This document shows positions 34,949-44,598 of a DNA stretch of 64,000 bases, piece by piece. Under the pieces are notes generated by a model. That model saw nothing but the letters and a program-made list of their open reading frames with translations. It ran no database searches and had not been told where the DNA came from. The position numbers and the translations under genes were made by a program. Each line of letters begins with the position of its first letter. The stretch's first letter is position 1. The stretch spans positions 1 through 64,000 of the forward strand of contig MKTL01000001.1 in the NCBI GenBank assembly GCA_001897605.1. Reading direction: 5' to 3'. The DNA is from Clostridiales bacterium 38-18. GTDB taxonomy: Bacteria > Bacillota > Clostridia > Peptostreptococcales > Acidaminobacteraceae.

Positions 34949-36361
34949 ATGGATGATTTTTTAAAGATGGACAAACTCAGTGAAGAATGTGGCGTTATCG
35001 GGATCCATGCACCAGGTGTTAGCGGCATTTCACACATGCTTTGCTTTGGGCTAATTGCACTTCAGCATAGAGGTCAAGAAAGTGCTGGGATTGCGGTTCT
35101 AAAAAACGATAAAATGCAATATTATAAAGAAATGGGTTTGGTCCAAGAAGTTTTCGACAACGAAATCCTCGATCGTTTACCAGCAGATATCGGTATCGGT
35201 CACGTAAGATACAGTACGACAGGTGACAGCTATGTTTCAAATGCACAACCTCTTGTGGTGAGATACAAGGGGGGAAGTATCGCTCTTGCACATAACGGCA
35301 ACTTGGTCAACGCGGTGGAAATCAGAAATCGCCTCGAAGATGAAGGCTCAATCTTTCAAACCTCTATCGATTCAGAGGTTATCGCAAACTTAATCGCAAA
35401 AAACTATAGCTTGGGCATGAAGGAAGCGGTTATAGAGTCGGTTAAAGAAATTAAAGGCTCATACGCACTAACCATCGTCATCGATCATATGCTGATCGGT
35501 GTACGAGACCCAAATGGCTTAAGACCACTTTCTCTTGCTAAGTTACCTGAAGGCGGCTATGTGCTTGCATCTGAATCATGTGCGCACGATGTTGTGGGTG
35601 CAGAGTTTGTAAGAGATGTAGAACCAGGCGAAATCGTAATCATTAGTGACGAGGGTGTAGAATCTATTTTCTTCGCTGAGGGTCATAAAAAAGCCATCTG
35701 TGCTTTCGAATACGTTTATTTTGCTAGACCTGACAGCATCATAGATGGTAAAAGTGTCTATGAAACGCGTGTTGAGTCTGGCCGTATTTTAGCGAGAGAG
35801 TATCCTGTTGAAGCAGATATGGTTATCGCTGTGCCAGACTCGGGGATTGCTGCGGCTATTGGTTATGCCGAAGAGTCTGGTATTCCTTATAATACAGGAC
35901 TTATCAAGAACAAATACATGGGTAGAACGTTCATTCAGCCGGACCAAAAATCAAGAGAGCTTGCTGTTAGACTTAAACTCAATGTGATGAAAAGAAATAT
36001 CGAAGGCAAAAGACTTATTTTAATAGATGATTCCATCGTAAGAGGGACGACGAGCAAGCGTATCATAAACATGTTAAAAGCGGCTGGTGCATCAGAAGTT
36101 CACGTTAGAGTGAGCTCGCCGCCAGTTAAGCACCCATGCTATTTCGGAATCGATACGCCAAATAGACAGCAATTAATCGGTGCAATCCATACGATAGATG
36201 AGATTTGTGAGATGATTGGCGCAGATAGTTTGGCATTTTTAAGTGATGCTGGTCTGAAAAAATCCATCGATTTTAAACCATGTGGACTCTGTACCGCTTG
36301 CTTTGATGGCGACTATCCAATGGAAGTGCCTGAAGAAGCTAATAAATTTATGTTTGAATAA
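34949..36361 (+). CDS. purF: Amidophosphoribosyltransferase (Fe-S, Bacillus type)
   Basis: A 470-residue enzyme making phosphoribosylamine from PRPP and glutamine, the first step of the pathway. A 13-residue propeptide precedes Cys14 (EECGVIGI), the nucleophile exposed after cleavage. The PRPP loop is LILIDDSIVRGTTSKRI. Cys in ICAFEYVYFARPDS, HPCYFGIDTP and CGLCTAC correspond to the 4Fe-4S ligands of Bacillus PurF, so oxygen-labile control is expected. RBS GGTGGAGG. Nineteen bases after purC. Confidence 0.96.
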   Translation: MDDFLKMDKLSEECGVIGIHAPGVSGISHMLCFGLIALQHRGQESAGIAVLKNDKMQYYKEMGLVQEVFDNEILDRLPADIGIGHVRYSTTGDSYVSNAQPLVVRYKGGSIALAHNGNLVNAVEIRNRLEDEGSIFQTSIDSEVIANLIAKNYSLGMKEAVIESVKEIKGSYALTIVIDHMLIGVRDPNGLRPLSLAKLPEGGYVLASESCAHDVVGAEFVRDVEPGEIVIISDEGVESIFFAEGHKKAICAFEYVYFARPDSIIDGKSVYETRVESGRILAREYPVEADMVIAVPDSGIAAAIGYAEESGIPYNTGLIKNKYMGRTFIQPDQKSRELAVRLKLNVMKRNIEGKRLILIDDSIVRGTTSKRIINMLKAAGASEVHVRVSSPPVKHPCYFGIDTPNRQQLIGAIHTIDEICEMIGADSLAFLSDAGLKKSIDFKPCGLCTACFDGDYPMEVPEEANKFMFE

Positions 36362-36398
36362 ACGCCAACGATTATAGTGAAAAGAGGATGTTAAGACG

Positions 36399-37439
36399 AT
36401 GTCAAAAGATAAATTAACCTATGCAGCTTCTGGAGTAGACGTCAAAGAAGGCGCTAGAGCAGTGGAACTAATGAAAAAGCACGTTAAAGAGACTTATAAT
36501 GGCGATGTTATTGGCGATCTAGGAAACTTTGGTGGTTTGTTACGACTTAGTGGTAGCTACAAAAGTCCAGTTCTGGTTGCTGGAACAGATGGTGTTGGTA
36601 CAAAATTAAAGCTTGCTTTTATGATGGACAAACATGATACCGTGGGTCAAGACTTGGTAGCGATGTGTGTTAATGATATCCTTTGCCAAGGGGCTATGCC
36701 GCTTTTCTTTTTAGATTATCTAGCAACTGGTAAGCTCAATGCAGAAAGTGCTGAGCAAATCGTCAAAGGGATTACAGACGGTTGTAAGCTAGCTGCAATG
36801 CCTTTATTAGGTGGGGAAACTGCTGAAATGCCAGGCTTTTATGGTGATGGTGAGTACGATATGGCTGGTTTTGCTGTAGGCGTCGTCGATGAGGAAAAAA
36901 TCATCACAGGTGCGAGTATAAAACCTGGCGATATCATCCTTGGTCTTAAGTCGAGTGGCATTCATTCAAATGGTTACTCACTCGTTAGAAAACTTTTCTT
37001 TGATCAACTAGGATTATCGGTTGATACATTTATTCCTGAATTGAACACGACACTAGGAAAGGCACTGATAGAGCCAACTAAAATCTATGTGAAACCAATC
37101 ATGACCCTTTTGTCAGAGGTGAATATTAAAGGTATGGTTCACATGACGGGAGGCGGCTTCTATGAAAATATTCCACGTGTGCTTTCTGAAGGTCAAAATG
37201 CAAAAATCAAGTTGGGTTCTTGGTCAAAACCTGCAATCTTTGATTATATCGAAAAAGTAGGTAACATCGATCTAGAAGACTTATATGGCACCTTTAATAT
37301 GGGGATCGGATTTATCGTCATCGTTTCGCCAAGTGATGTAAATAAAACCATGGAATTACTTACAGAAGAGGGTGAAACCGTTTCTATCATCGGTGAGGTA
37401 ATCGATGGAGAAAAGGGAGTAACACTATGGAACGCTTAA
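36399..37439 (+). CDS. purM: AIR synthetase (phosphoribosylformylglycinamidine cyclo-ligase)
   Basis: A 346-residue ATP-dependent cyclase. YAASGVDVKEGARAVELMK at the N-terminus, VAGTDGVGTKLKLAF, MCVNDILCQGAMPLFFLDY, LLGGETAEMPGFY and MVHMTGGGFYENIPRVL are family hallmarks. It overlaps purN by 13 bases. Confidence 0.96.
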   Translation: MSKDKLTYAASGVDVKEGARAVELMKKHVKETYNGDVIGDLGNFGGLLRLSGSYKSPVLVAGTDGVGTKLKLAFMMDKHDTVGQDLVAMCVNDILCQGAMPLFFLDYLATGKLNAESAEQIVKGITDGCKLAAMPLLGGETAEMPGFYGDGEYDMAGFAVGVVDEEKIITGASIKPGDIILGLKSSGIHSNGYSLVRKLFFDQLGLSVDTFIPELNTTLGKALIEPTKIYVKPIMTLLSEVNIKGMVHMTGGGFYENIPRVLSEGQNAKIKLGSWSKPAIFDYIEKVGNIDLEDLYGTFNMGIGFIVIVSPSDVNKTMELLTEEGETVSIIGEVIDGEKGVTLWNA

Positions 37440-38032
37440 ATATAGCCGTTTTTGTCTCAGGTGGTGGATCAAATCTACAAGCGATTATCGACGCGCTTTC
37501 CACAGACTTAAATCAGACCACAATCAAGTGTGTTATCTCTAACCGTAAGGAAGCATTTGGCTTAAAGCGAGCTGAGAAGTATGGCATAGATGCTCATTAC
37601 TTTGGTATAGGTAATTTTCCTGATGTCAGCGAGCGTATCAGTCAACTTTTATTACTTTTAAATAACTATAAGATTGATTTAATTGTGCTTGCAGGTTATC
37701 TAGCAATATTAGACGAACGTTTTATTGCAGCATATAAGGGCAGAATTATTAACATCCATCCATCGTTGCTTCCAAAATTTGGTGGTCATGGTTATTATGG
37801 TTTGAAGGTCCATGCAGCTGTTTTGGCAGCTGGTGAGAAGCAAAGTGGGGCAACGACACATTTTGTAGATTCGGGAATAGATACAGGTCGTATCATTTAT
37901 CAATCAAGCGTGATGGTAAAAGCAGATGATACACCTGAAATATTGGCACAACGAGTATTGAGAGAAGAACATCAATTAATGGTCAAAACCATTGCTGACA
38001 TTCAAAATGGCGTTCTTTCAATTGGATTATAG
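37427..38032 (+). CDS. purN: Glycinamide ribonucleotide formyltransferase
   Basis: A 201-residue folate-dependent formyltransferase. VFVSGGGSNLQAIID binds phosphate. The catalytic Asn-His-Asp set is in IINIHPSLLPKFGGHGYYG and VDSGIDTGRII. It starts inside the end of purM, so translation is coupled. Confidence 0.95.
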   Translation: MERLNIAVFVSGGGSNLQAIIDALSTDLNQTTIKCVISNRKEAFGLKRAEKYGIDAHYFGIGNFPDVSERISQLLLLLNNYKIDLIVLAGYLAILDERFIAAYKGRIINIHPSLLPKFGGHGYYGLKVHAAVLAAGEKQSGATTHFVDSGIDTGRIIYQSSVMVKADDTPEILAQRVLREEHQLMVKTIADIQNGVLSIGL

Positions 38033-38070
38033 CTATAAAATTTAGCCTTGGGCGAGAAAAGGTGAAGGTA

Positions 38071-39612
38071 ATGAGAAAAAGAGCTTTATTAAGCGTTTCG
38101 GATAAATCGGGCATCGTTGAGCTGGCCAGCGCATTTCACGAGCTAGGGATTGAGCTGGTATCCACCGGCGGTACTGAACAAAGCATCAAAGCGGCAGGTA
38201 TTCCCGTTAAGAACATTAGCGAAATCACAGGCTTTGAAGAGTGCTTAGACGGTAGAGTTAAAACCCTGCATCCAGCAGTTCATGGCGGCATTCTGGCAAT
38301 CAGAGAGAGTGAAGCACATATGTCGCAGCTAGAGAAGCTTGGCATTGGAACCATTGATTATGTCATAATTAACTTATATCCTTTTAAGCAGACTATTCAA
38401 AAGCCAAACGTCAAGTTTGAGGATGCAGTAGAAAACATTGATATTGGTGGCCCGACGATGCTAAGATCAGCAGCTAAAAATCACAAAGATGTGGTCGTCG
38501 TTATTGATCCTGAGGATTATTCAACGGTTATTGATGCAATTCGTACTGAGGGCGAGGTACCTTATGAGATGAAATACGATTTGGCACTTAAAGTATTTCA
38601 GCATACTGCTTACTACGATGCCATGATTGCTGAGTATTTGATGAAGCATGCCAATAAAACACCGTTTACAAAGACGTTCACAGTTACCTATGAAAAAGCT
38701 CAGGATTTAAGATATGGTGAAAATCCGCATCAAAGAGCGTCATTCTATAAAGAGGTTTTAGATACGAAAGGAACGTTATCAGAAGCGATACAGCTTCACG
38801 GTAAGGCGCTTTCTTTTAACAACATCAATGATGTCGGCGGTGCACTCGCGCTTATGAAAGAGTTTACGGAAAAGCCTACAGTGGTTGCTGTGAAGCATTC
38901 AAGTCCTTGTGGCGTCGGTACGGGCTTTGACCTATTACACGCATATACAAAGGCTTATGACTGTGATCCAGTATCGATCTTTGGTGGCATCGTTGCACTT
39001 AATAGAAAAGTTGATGTCCAGACAGCAGAGAAAATGAATGAAACCTTTTTGGAAATCGTTATTGCGCCAGATTTTGACGAGGATGCATTGGAAGTTCTTA
39101 AGAAGAAGAAAAACCTTCGCATTTTAAAATTGGCATCGATGATGGACAAAGCGGTGAATCAGTTGGATATGAAAAAGACACTTGGTGGGTTATTGGTTCA
39201 AGAGGTAGATAATAGCTTATTTGAAGGTGAGCTTCAGGTAGTGACAGATAGAATTCCAACCAAAAAAGAAATTGAAGAATTGACCTTTGCATGGAAGATC
39301 GTTAAGCATGCGAAATCCAATGCAATCGCGATTACTCGTGATGGTCAAACTCTTGGGATCGGTCAAGGGCAGGTTAGTCGTGTATGGGCTACAGAAAATG
39401 CCATTCGCCAGTCCAATTTTCCAGTAAAGGGCGCTGTGTTGGCTTCGGATGCATTTTTCCCTTTTGCAGATGGCATTAAGGCCGCTGCGGAAGCTGGTAT
39501 TTCAGCAATTATACAACCAGGTGGTTCGGTAAGGGATCAAGAGGTTATTGAAGAAGCAAATAAATATGGTATGACAATGGTTTTTACTGGAATGAGACAC
39601 TTTAAGCACTAA
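38071..39612 (+). CDS. purH: AICAR transformylase / IMP cyclohydrolase
   Basis: A 513-residue bifunctional enzyme for the last two steps to IMP. N-terminal cyclohydrolase: ALLSVSDKSGIVELA, TGGTEQSIKAAGIPV, DGRVKTLHPAVHGGIL. C-terminal transformylase: DLRYGENPHQRASFY, VAVKHSSPCGVG, and FFPFADGIKAAAEAG. The ATG at 38071 (MRKRALLSV) is the family-typical start; the GTG at 38062 lies within the ribosome-site region. Confidence 0.95.
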   Translation: MRKRALLSVSDKSGIVELASAFHELGIELVSTGGTEQSIKAAGIPVKNISEITGFEECLDGRVKTLHPAVHGGILAIRESEAHMSQLEKLGIGTIDYVIINLYPFKQTIQKPNVKFEDAVENIDIGGPTMLRSAAKNHKDVVVVIDPEDYSTVIDAIRTEGEVPYEMKYDLALKVFQHTAYYDAMIAEYLMKHANKTPFTKTFTVTYEKAQDLRYGENPHQRASFYKEVLDTKGTLSEAIQLHGKALSFNNINDVGGALALMKEFTEKPTVVAVKHSSPCGVGTGFDLLHAYTKAYDCDPVSIFGGIVALNRKVDVQTAEKMNETFLEIVIAPDFDEDALEVLKKKKNLRILKLASMMDKAVNQLDMKKTLGGLLVQEVDNSLFEGELQVVTDRIPTKKEIEELTFAWKIVKHAKSNAIAITRDGQTLGIGQGQVSRVWATENAIRQSNFPVKGAVLASDAFFPFADGIKAAAEAGISAIIQPGGSVRDQEVIEEANKYGMTMVFTGMRHFKH

Positions 39613-39624
39613 TCGGGGGTTGAG

Positions 39625-40881
39625 ATGAAGATATTGATTATTGGCAGTGGAGGACGTGAACACGCTATTGCTTATAAATTAAGCCAAAGTGAGAGTAAGC
39701 CAGAGCTATTCGTCGCACCTGGCAATGCTGGTATGTCGACTATAGCGACCTGTGTGCCTTTAGCAGTGGACAATTTAGAGGGTCTGCTGTCCTTTGCAGT
39801 GCTAGAGAAGATAGATTTGACCATCGTTGGACCTGAGCTACCACTTGTTTTGGGAATCGTGGATTTGTTTGAGGCTGAGGGACTTAAAATTTTCGGACCC
39901 AAAAGATACGCAGCTCAATTTGAGGGCAGTAAAGATTTTACAAAGGCATTTTTACAAAGACACCATATCCCTACGGCTAAATCAGAAACGCATGTGGATT
40001 TAACATCTGCACTGGAAGCTTTGAGTCGATTTACCTATCCCTTGGTGATTAAAGCGGATGGTCTAGCCGCTGGAAAAGGCGTTATTATAGCGGCTACGAA
40101 ATCAGAGGCTGAAACTGCATTGTCAGAGATTATGGCGCAAAGGATATTTGGAAATTCCGGCTCAAAGGTCGTGATTGAAGCATTTCTAAAAGGAATTGAA
40201 GCATCAATACTTTGCTTTGTGGATGGGGAGACGATTTTACCTATGTCACCAGCACAGGATTATAAGAAGGCAATGGATGGTGACGAGGGACTAAATACAG
40301 GTGGAATGGGCACCTATTCACCAAGCCAAATTATTGATGAGACATTAATGTACCGTATTCAAAATGAGATTCTCAATCCTTTTATTAGTGGCATTAAGAA
40401 GGATGACATTGATTTCAAAGGCATACTTTTTGTAGGCATAATGATTGATGGCGATGAGATAAATGTATTAGAATACAACGTTCGTATGGGTGATCCTGAA
40501 ACGGAAGTCACGCTGTGTCGTATGGAAAATGATCTTTTAGAGGTCATCGATGCAGTTTTGGAAAAACGTCTAGTAGAGGTTAAGCTCAGATGGTCGGAGC
40601 AATCTGCCGTTTGTGTGATTATGGCTTCAGGTGGCTATCCTGCTGAGTATGAGAAAGACAAAGTTATATCAGGACTTGAGGCAGTTCCAGAAGACGTTAT
40701 GGTTTACCACTGTGGTACAAAGCTAGACGCTGAGGCAAATATCCTAACAAATGGTGGAAGAGTATTGGGCATAACGGCTAAAGCTGATACGCTAGATGCG
40801 GCTAGAACGCTTGCGTATCAAGGTGTTTCAAAGATTTATTTTGAGAAAATGAGCTATAGAACGGACATTGCTAGGTTTTAA
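39625..40881 (+). CDS. purD: Glycinamide ribonucleotide synthetase
   Basis: A 418-residue ATP-grasp ligase. ILIIGSGGREHAIAYKL opens the protein; YPLVIKADGLAAGKGVIIA is the ATP-grasp loop; LNTGGMGTYSP, EYNVRMGDPETEV and GGRVLGITA follow. Last gene of the pur operon, ended by a terminator at 40905-40935. Confidence 0.96.
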   Translation: MKILIIGSGGREHAIAYKLSQSESKPELFVAPGNAGMSTIATCVPLAVDNLEGLLSFAVLEKIDLTIVGPELPLVLGIVDLFEAEGLKIFGPKRYAAQFEGSKDFTKAFLQRHHIPTAKSETHVDLTSALEALSRFTYPLVIKADGLAAGKGVIIAATKSEAETALSEIMAQRIFGNSGSKVVIEAFLKGIEASILCFVDGETILPMSPAQDYKKAMDGDEGLNTGGMGTYSPSQIIDETLMYRIQNEILNPFISGIKKDDIDFKGILFVGIMIDGDEINVLEYNVRMGDPETEVTLCRMENDLLEVIDAVLEKRLVEVKLRWSEQSAVCVIMASGGYPAEYEKDKVISGLEAVPEDVMVYHCGTKLDAEANILTNGGRVLGITAKADTLDAARTLAYQGVSKIYFEKMSYRTDIARF

Positions 40882-40904
40882 ATGTATAGTCTGAGGTATA
40901 TATA

Positions 40905-40935
40905 AACTGTCGAAAAATAATTCGGCAGTTTTTTG
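40905..40935 (+). terminator. Rho-independent terminator after purD
   Basis: Stem AACTGTCGAA (40905-40914) / TTCGGCAGTT (40921-40930, one G-U), loop AAATAA, then TTTT. Confidence 0.88.
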
Positions 40936-40970
40936 TTGTAAGTAAAACTATATATAAGGGGATAACACAA

Positions 40971-42239
40971 ATGAGAATTGGCTTTGCCTGCCTCACAGTT
41001 GGCGTAAGAGAGACTGCATTAAAAAGCTGTAATCAAAAAAATGCAAATGAAGATCATCTCTTGTACCTAATCCGTCATAATCTTGAAGTGCTTGATAGGA
41101 TGCTGCAATATGATGTTCAGCACAAAGTTAAAATGATGCGAATTAGTTCTGATATCATACCTTTTGGATCAAGCCCAGTCAATCAGCTTGATTGGACTAA
41201 GCTATTTGAAATAGAATTAAGGAAACTCGGCGATTATATTATGAAAAACGATATCAGGGTGTCTATGCATCCTGGTCAATATACGGTCTTGAATTCACCC
41301 GATGAAGGGGTTGTGAAAAGGGCCGTAGAAGATTTAGAGTATCACGCCAGATTTTTAGATGCATTAGGTGTCCCTGCTTCTCACAAGATTATTTTGCACA
41401 TCGGTGGGATTTATGGCGATAAAGCAAAAGCAAAGGAACGTTTTGAAAAGGTGTATAAGACACTTGCAAAATCGATTAAAAGGAGACTGATTATTGAAAA
41501 TGACGACAGGCTATTTACGATTTCTGATGTTTTAGAGCTTGGGGAGTCGCTTGATATACCAGTGGTATACGATAATCTCCACAATTGGGTTAACCCATCG
41601 GATGTGAGAGTACCAGATCGAGCTTGGATCGATAGGGCGTCAATGACGTGGCGCAAGGAAGATGGTCATCCTAAAATTCATTATTCTCAGCAGGCAAAGG
41701 ACAAGCGATTAGGTGCACATACAGAAACTATTTATATAGATGAATTTTTAGGCTTTATTGCAAATCTAGGTGAAGTGAAGCCCGATATCATGCTAGAGGT
41801 TAAGGATAAAAATCTCTCAGCTTTGAAATGTATCCATGCTTTGACAGACCAAAAAAGAATAGGAATTCTCGAAAAAGAATGGGAGAAATATAAATATTAT
41901 GTGCTGGAGCGTTCTCCAAGTGCCTACTCTGAAATCAGAGCTTTGTTAAAGGATAAATCAAGCTTTCCAGCAGTTTCATTTTACAGGTGGATAGAAAGCT
42001 CCCAGGGTGAATCCCTTGAGTATGGTAGAGTGGTCAATGCAGTTCAGCATGTTTGGGGATATTTTAGAGGAATTGCAGATGCAAGAGAAATTAATCAATT
42101 TGAAAAGCTGTATGCTTCGCTTGAGCGCCCTGAGGTCGATTTAAATCACTCTGTTGAGCGACTTAAGCGTTTTATTTTAAGACTGGCAATTAAATACGAG
42201 GTGAATTATTTGATTGATAGCTTGTATTTTTATCTATAA
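40971..42239 (+). CDS. uvsE: UV-damage endonuclease UvsE/UVDE
   Basis: A 422-residue endonuclease that nicks 5' of UV photoproducts and other lesions using divalent metals in a TIM barrel. RIGFACLTVG, RISSDIIPFGS, VSMHPGQYTVLNSPDEGV, KIILHIGGIYGDK, IIENDDRLFT, VVYDNLHNWVNP and MLEVKDKNLSALKC contribute the metal-binding His, Glu and Asp residues. About 110 residues beyond the barrel (from about 313) form a helical C-terminal extension absent from the ~300-residue Thermus-type enzymes. RBS AAGGGG. No LexA box was seen in its leader. It follows purD but behind a terminator, so it is probably separate. Confidence 0.93.
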   Translation: MRIGFACLTVGVRETALKSCNQKNANEDHLLYLIRHNLEVLDRMLQYDVQHKVKMMRISSDIIPFGSSPVNQLDWTKLFEIELRKLGDYIMKNDIRVSMHPGQYTVLNSPDEGVVKRAVEDLEYHARFLDALGVPASHKIILHIGGIYGDKAKAKERFEKVYKTLAKSIKRRLIIENDDRLFTISDVLELGESLDIPVVYDNLHNWVNPSDVRVPDRAWIDRASMTWRKEDGHPKIHYSQQAKDKRLGAHTETIYIDEFLGFIANLGEVKPDIMLEVKDKNLSALKCIHALTDQKRIGILEKEWEKYKYYVLERSPSAYSEIRALLKDKSSFPAVSFYRWIESSQGESLEYGRVVNAVQHVWGYFRGIADAREINQFEKLYASLERPEVDLNHSVERLKRFILRLAIKYEVNYLIDSLYFYL

Positions 42240-42290
42240 TGTCTTAGATTAGGTGCTTTTATATAGCATACAGTTTTAGGATTATATTAT

Positions 42291-42360
42291 AAAGGGCAGC
42301 TATAGAACAGCTCATATCGACGGATAAATCCATCACTGAGTTGTTTTGTAGCTGCCCTTT
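42291..42360. terminator. Large three-tier hairpin between convergent genes
   Basis: AAAGGGCAGCTA (42291-42302) pairs perfectly with TAGCTGCCCTTT (42349-42360). Inside are AGCTCA/TGAGTT and GGAT-AA-ATCC stems, giving one ~70-base rod. It lies between uvsE (+) and the cupin gene (-), fits a bidirectional terminator, and is bigger than the other terminators here; its U-runs are short. Confidence 0.65.
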
Positions 42361-42382
42361 CAATAAGCTTAATTTAAATAAA

Positions 42383-42730
42383 CTATTTATGACCTTCCTC
42401 AGGTACGATGCATATAAATTTCAACATACCTTCACCTACATTTGAGAATTGATGAAGGGTGTTAGCAGGTACATACGCATAGCTACCTGGCTTGAGCTCG
42501 TGAAGGGTATCGCCGATAAGTAGGGTACCATTGCCCTCAATTACGTAATTAATATGTGGCCAATTGTGCTGATGCTTCGGAGAGTAGCCTTCATTTTCAA
42601 GCTCTATAACACGCATTACATATCCATCCCAGCCTTCCTTTGGTGAAACGAGTACCTTCATCGCTGCATTTTTAGCCTCAGGACTTGTAATTTCAGATGC
42701 TAAAAGTTCATTAAAATTTCCGACAACCAT
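42383..42730 (-). CDS. Small cupin-domain protein
   Basis: A 115-residue single-domain cupin. Motif 1 is PKHQHNWPHINYVIEGNGTL (two or three His and Glu for metal); motif 2 is PGSYAYVPANTLHQFSN. The fold binds a metal and small ligand, but the reaction cannot be read. RBS AAGGAGG before the ATG. Monocistronic, transcribed toward uvsE; divergent from the MATE gene. Confidence 0.85.
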   Translation of the reverse strand: MVVGNFNELLASEITSPEAKNAAMKVLVSPKEGWDGYVMRVIELENEGYSPKHQHNWPHINYVIEGNGTLLIGDTLHELKPGSYAYVPANTLHQFSNVGEGMLKFICIVPEEGHK

Positions 42731-42850
42731 ATGTGCCTCCTTAATTTGAGTTCAAACTTCTATTTATATTATACCATTATTTCATTATTAGACACACGAA
42801 TAACCTATTAAACTAAGAAGAAACTGTTAATGTTTTGCAACTCGAAATAT

Positions 42851-42879
42851 TTGAGTGGCGAAAAAAATAATGCTATAAT
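42851..42879 (+). promoter_or_regulatory. Promoter of the first MATE gene
   Basis: TTGAGT (42851-42856), 17-base spacer, TATAAT (42874-42879), 29 bases before the ATG. Confidence 0.7.
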
Positions 42880-42907
42880 TGGGTTAGCACATTTAACAGG
42901 GGGAAAA

Positions 42908-44290
42908 ATGGACTTTTTGCAGAAGAGAGAGATGATTCTTCAAGGGGATATGAAAAAAGTGATATTAACATTATCACTTCCAATTATGCTCAATAATTTT
43001 ATTCATACGATTTATAACTTAACCGATACTTATTTTGTCTCAAAAATCCCTGGAAATGCAGTTGCTGGGATTCAGTTTGTTTGGCCGTTGATATTTTTAA
43101 TTATGTCCTTTGGAATGGGAATGGCGGTTGCAACGTCCTCAATTATTGCTCAGTATATAGGTGCACATATGCAGGAGAAGGCAAAGCAAACCGCTGGGCA
43201 AGCGATCTTGTTGATGCTGGGTTTATCAATTGTTTCTGGAATTGTCGGTTTTTTCTTCGCCCCAATGATTATAAAGGCTATGGGTGCAACTGGGGAGCTC
43301 TATGATAATTCCTATGCCTACTTGAGTATCATGTTTTTGGGGATGCCAGCAACCTTTATGCTTAATGCCTATAACGCGATCAAGCAAGGACAGGGAGATA
43401 CCATATCCCCCCTAATTATAGGTGCCCTTTCAGTTGGGGCAAATATTATTTTAGATCCAATTTTTATCTTTGTTCTCAATATGGGCGTCCAGGGTGCGGC
43501 GATTGCAACTGTTATAGCAACGGGAATTTTCGCAGTATATGGCATTCTAACGACATTTAGCTCAAAGCAAAGCTTACAATTAACCATTAAGGACCTTAAA
43601 TATAACAAAGAAATATTGTCGAAGATTATAGGCATTGGATTTCCTTCATCCGCTGGTCAAGCAACAACCGCATTTGGCTTTACGATACTAAATGTTTTTC
43701 TGGTTTCTTTTGGAGATATTACTTTAACAGCGTTTGCTGTGGGAAACCGGATTAGCTCGTTAATTATGATGCCTGCGATGGGAATAGGGAGTGCACTTGC
43801 AACTATAGTTGGTCAAAACTTGGGCGCTGATAACGTCAGTCGTGCGAAGCTGGCAGTTCGAAATAGCACCTATTTATCGACGGCCTTTTTAGTGATCGGC
43901 GGTTTGATTATGTTACCCTTCTCAAAGCAAATTGTATCAGCCTTTAGCAATGATACAGAGGTGATAGCAAGCGGAACAAATTATCTAAAAATGATCATAT
44001 ATTCAATTCCCTTGATGGGATTTTTTCAAATTTTAGTAGGTACATTCCAGGGCTCAGGGCATACGGTATCGGCCATGATTTTAATGATGGGCAGATTATG
44101 GGGCCTGAGAATTCCTATGGTATTTGCACTCAGTCATTTAGAAGGCTTTGGACCGGATTCCATATGGTGGGCAATGATTATCTCAAATCTTATCACCTGC
44201 TTGATTGGCCTTGGGATTTACAGCACAGGTCGTTGGCAGCACAAAATTATTAAGCAAAAGAAATCTTTAGTAGATGAATTTGGTGTGTGA
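42908..44290 (+). CDS. MATE-family efflux transporter
   Basis: A 460-residue, 12-helix cation-coupled multidrug exporter of the NorM/DinF superfamily. Two internal halves each open with a family signature (LSLPIMLNNFIHTIYNLTDTYFVSKI and the second-half IIGIGFPSSAGQATTAFGF). ATG 42908 has GGGGG upstream and lies at a good distance from the promoter; the frame upstream to 42830 includes the promoter and is rejected. Substrate not predictable. It precedes the FMN riboswitch but has its own promoter. Confidence 0.9.
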   Translation: MDFLQKREMILQGDMKKVILTLSLPIMLNNFIHTIYNLTDTYFVSKIPGNAVAGIQFVWPLIFLIMSFGMGMAVATSSIIAQYIGAHMQEKAKQTAGQAILLMLGLSIVSGIVGFFFAPMIIKAMGATGELYDNSYAYLSIMFLGMPATFMLNAYNAIKQGQGDTISPLIIGALSVGANIILDPIFIFVLNMGVQGAAIATVIATGIFAVYGILTTFSSKQSLQLTIKDLKYNKEILSKIIGIGFPSSAGQATTAFGFTILNVFLVSFGDITLTAFAVGNRISSLIMMPAMGIGSALATIVGQNLGADNVSRAKLAVRNSTYLSTAFLVIGGLIMLPFSKQIVSAFSNDTEVIASGTNYLKMIIYSIPLMGFFQILVGTFQGSGHTVSAMILMMGRLWGLRIPMVFALSHLEGFGPDSIWWAMIISNLITCLIGLGIYSTGRWQHKIIKQKKSLVDEFGV

Positions 44291-44295
44291 AGCCG

Positions 44296-44324
44296 TTGAC
44301 AAATAGTATTAAGTTGATTATACT
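44296..44324 (+). promoter_or_regulatory. Promoter of the riboflavin transporter unit
   Basis: Perfect TTGACA (44296-44301), 17-base spacer, TATACT (44319-44324). The transcript would begin at about 44331, just at the riboswitch. Confidence 0.85.
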
Positions 44325-44333
44325 TTAAGTACA

Positions 44334-44446
44334 AAGAATCTTCAGGGCGGGGTGTAAGTCCCCACCGGCGGTAAAGCCCGCGAACCGAAAGGTTGATCTG
44401 GTGTAATTCCAGAGCCGACAGTTATAGTCTGGATGGAAGAAGAGGT
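44334..44446 (+). ncRNA. FMN riboswitch (RFN element)
   Basis: Conserved RFN blocks in order: ATCTTCAGGGCGGGGTG, CCCACCGGCGGTAAAGCCCG, CGAACCGAAAGGTT, GATCTGGTGTAATTCCAG, AGCCGACAGTTATAGTCTGG and ATGGAAGAAGAGG. The closing stem pairs ends around 44337 and 44445. A terminator follows, so FMN should lower expression of the RibU gene. Confidence 0.96.
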
Positions 44447-44468
44447 TTATGTTTGATGTGTATGCATT

Positions 44469-44502
44469 TACCCCTGAAGTCTAGCTTTAGGGGTATTTTT
44501 TT
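44469..44502 (+). terminator. Riboswitch-controlled terminator
   Basis: TACCCCTGAAG (44469-44479) pairs with CTTTAGGGGTA (44485-44495), followed by seven T; positioned 23 bases after the aptamer as the expression platform. Confidence 0.88.
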
Positions 44503-44598
44503 ATTGCTTTGTATTACTTTTAAACAACAAACAAATACCCTGAAGCCCCACACACAATTGGTCGGAAATCCGACGACAATCATTAGGAGGTTTTAGAA

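Noticed and set aside
40882-40970. LexA box in front of uvsE
   Set aside because: No GAAC-N4-GTTC was found between the purD terminator and uvsE, nor in the pcrA leader.
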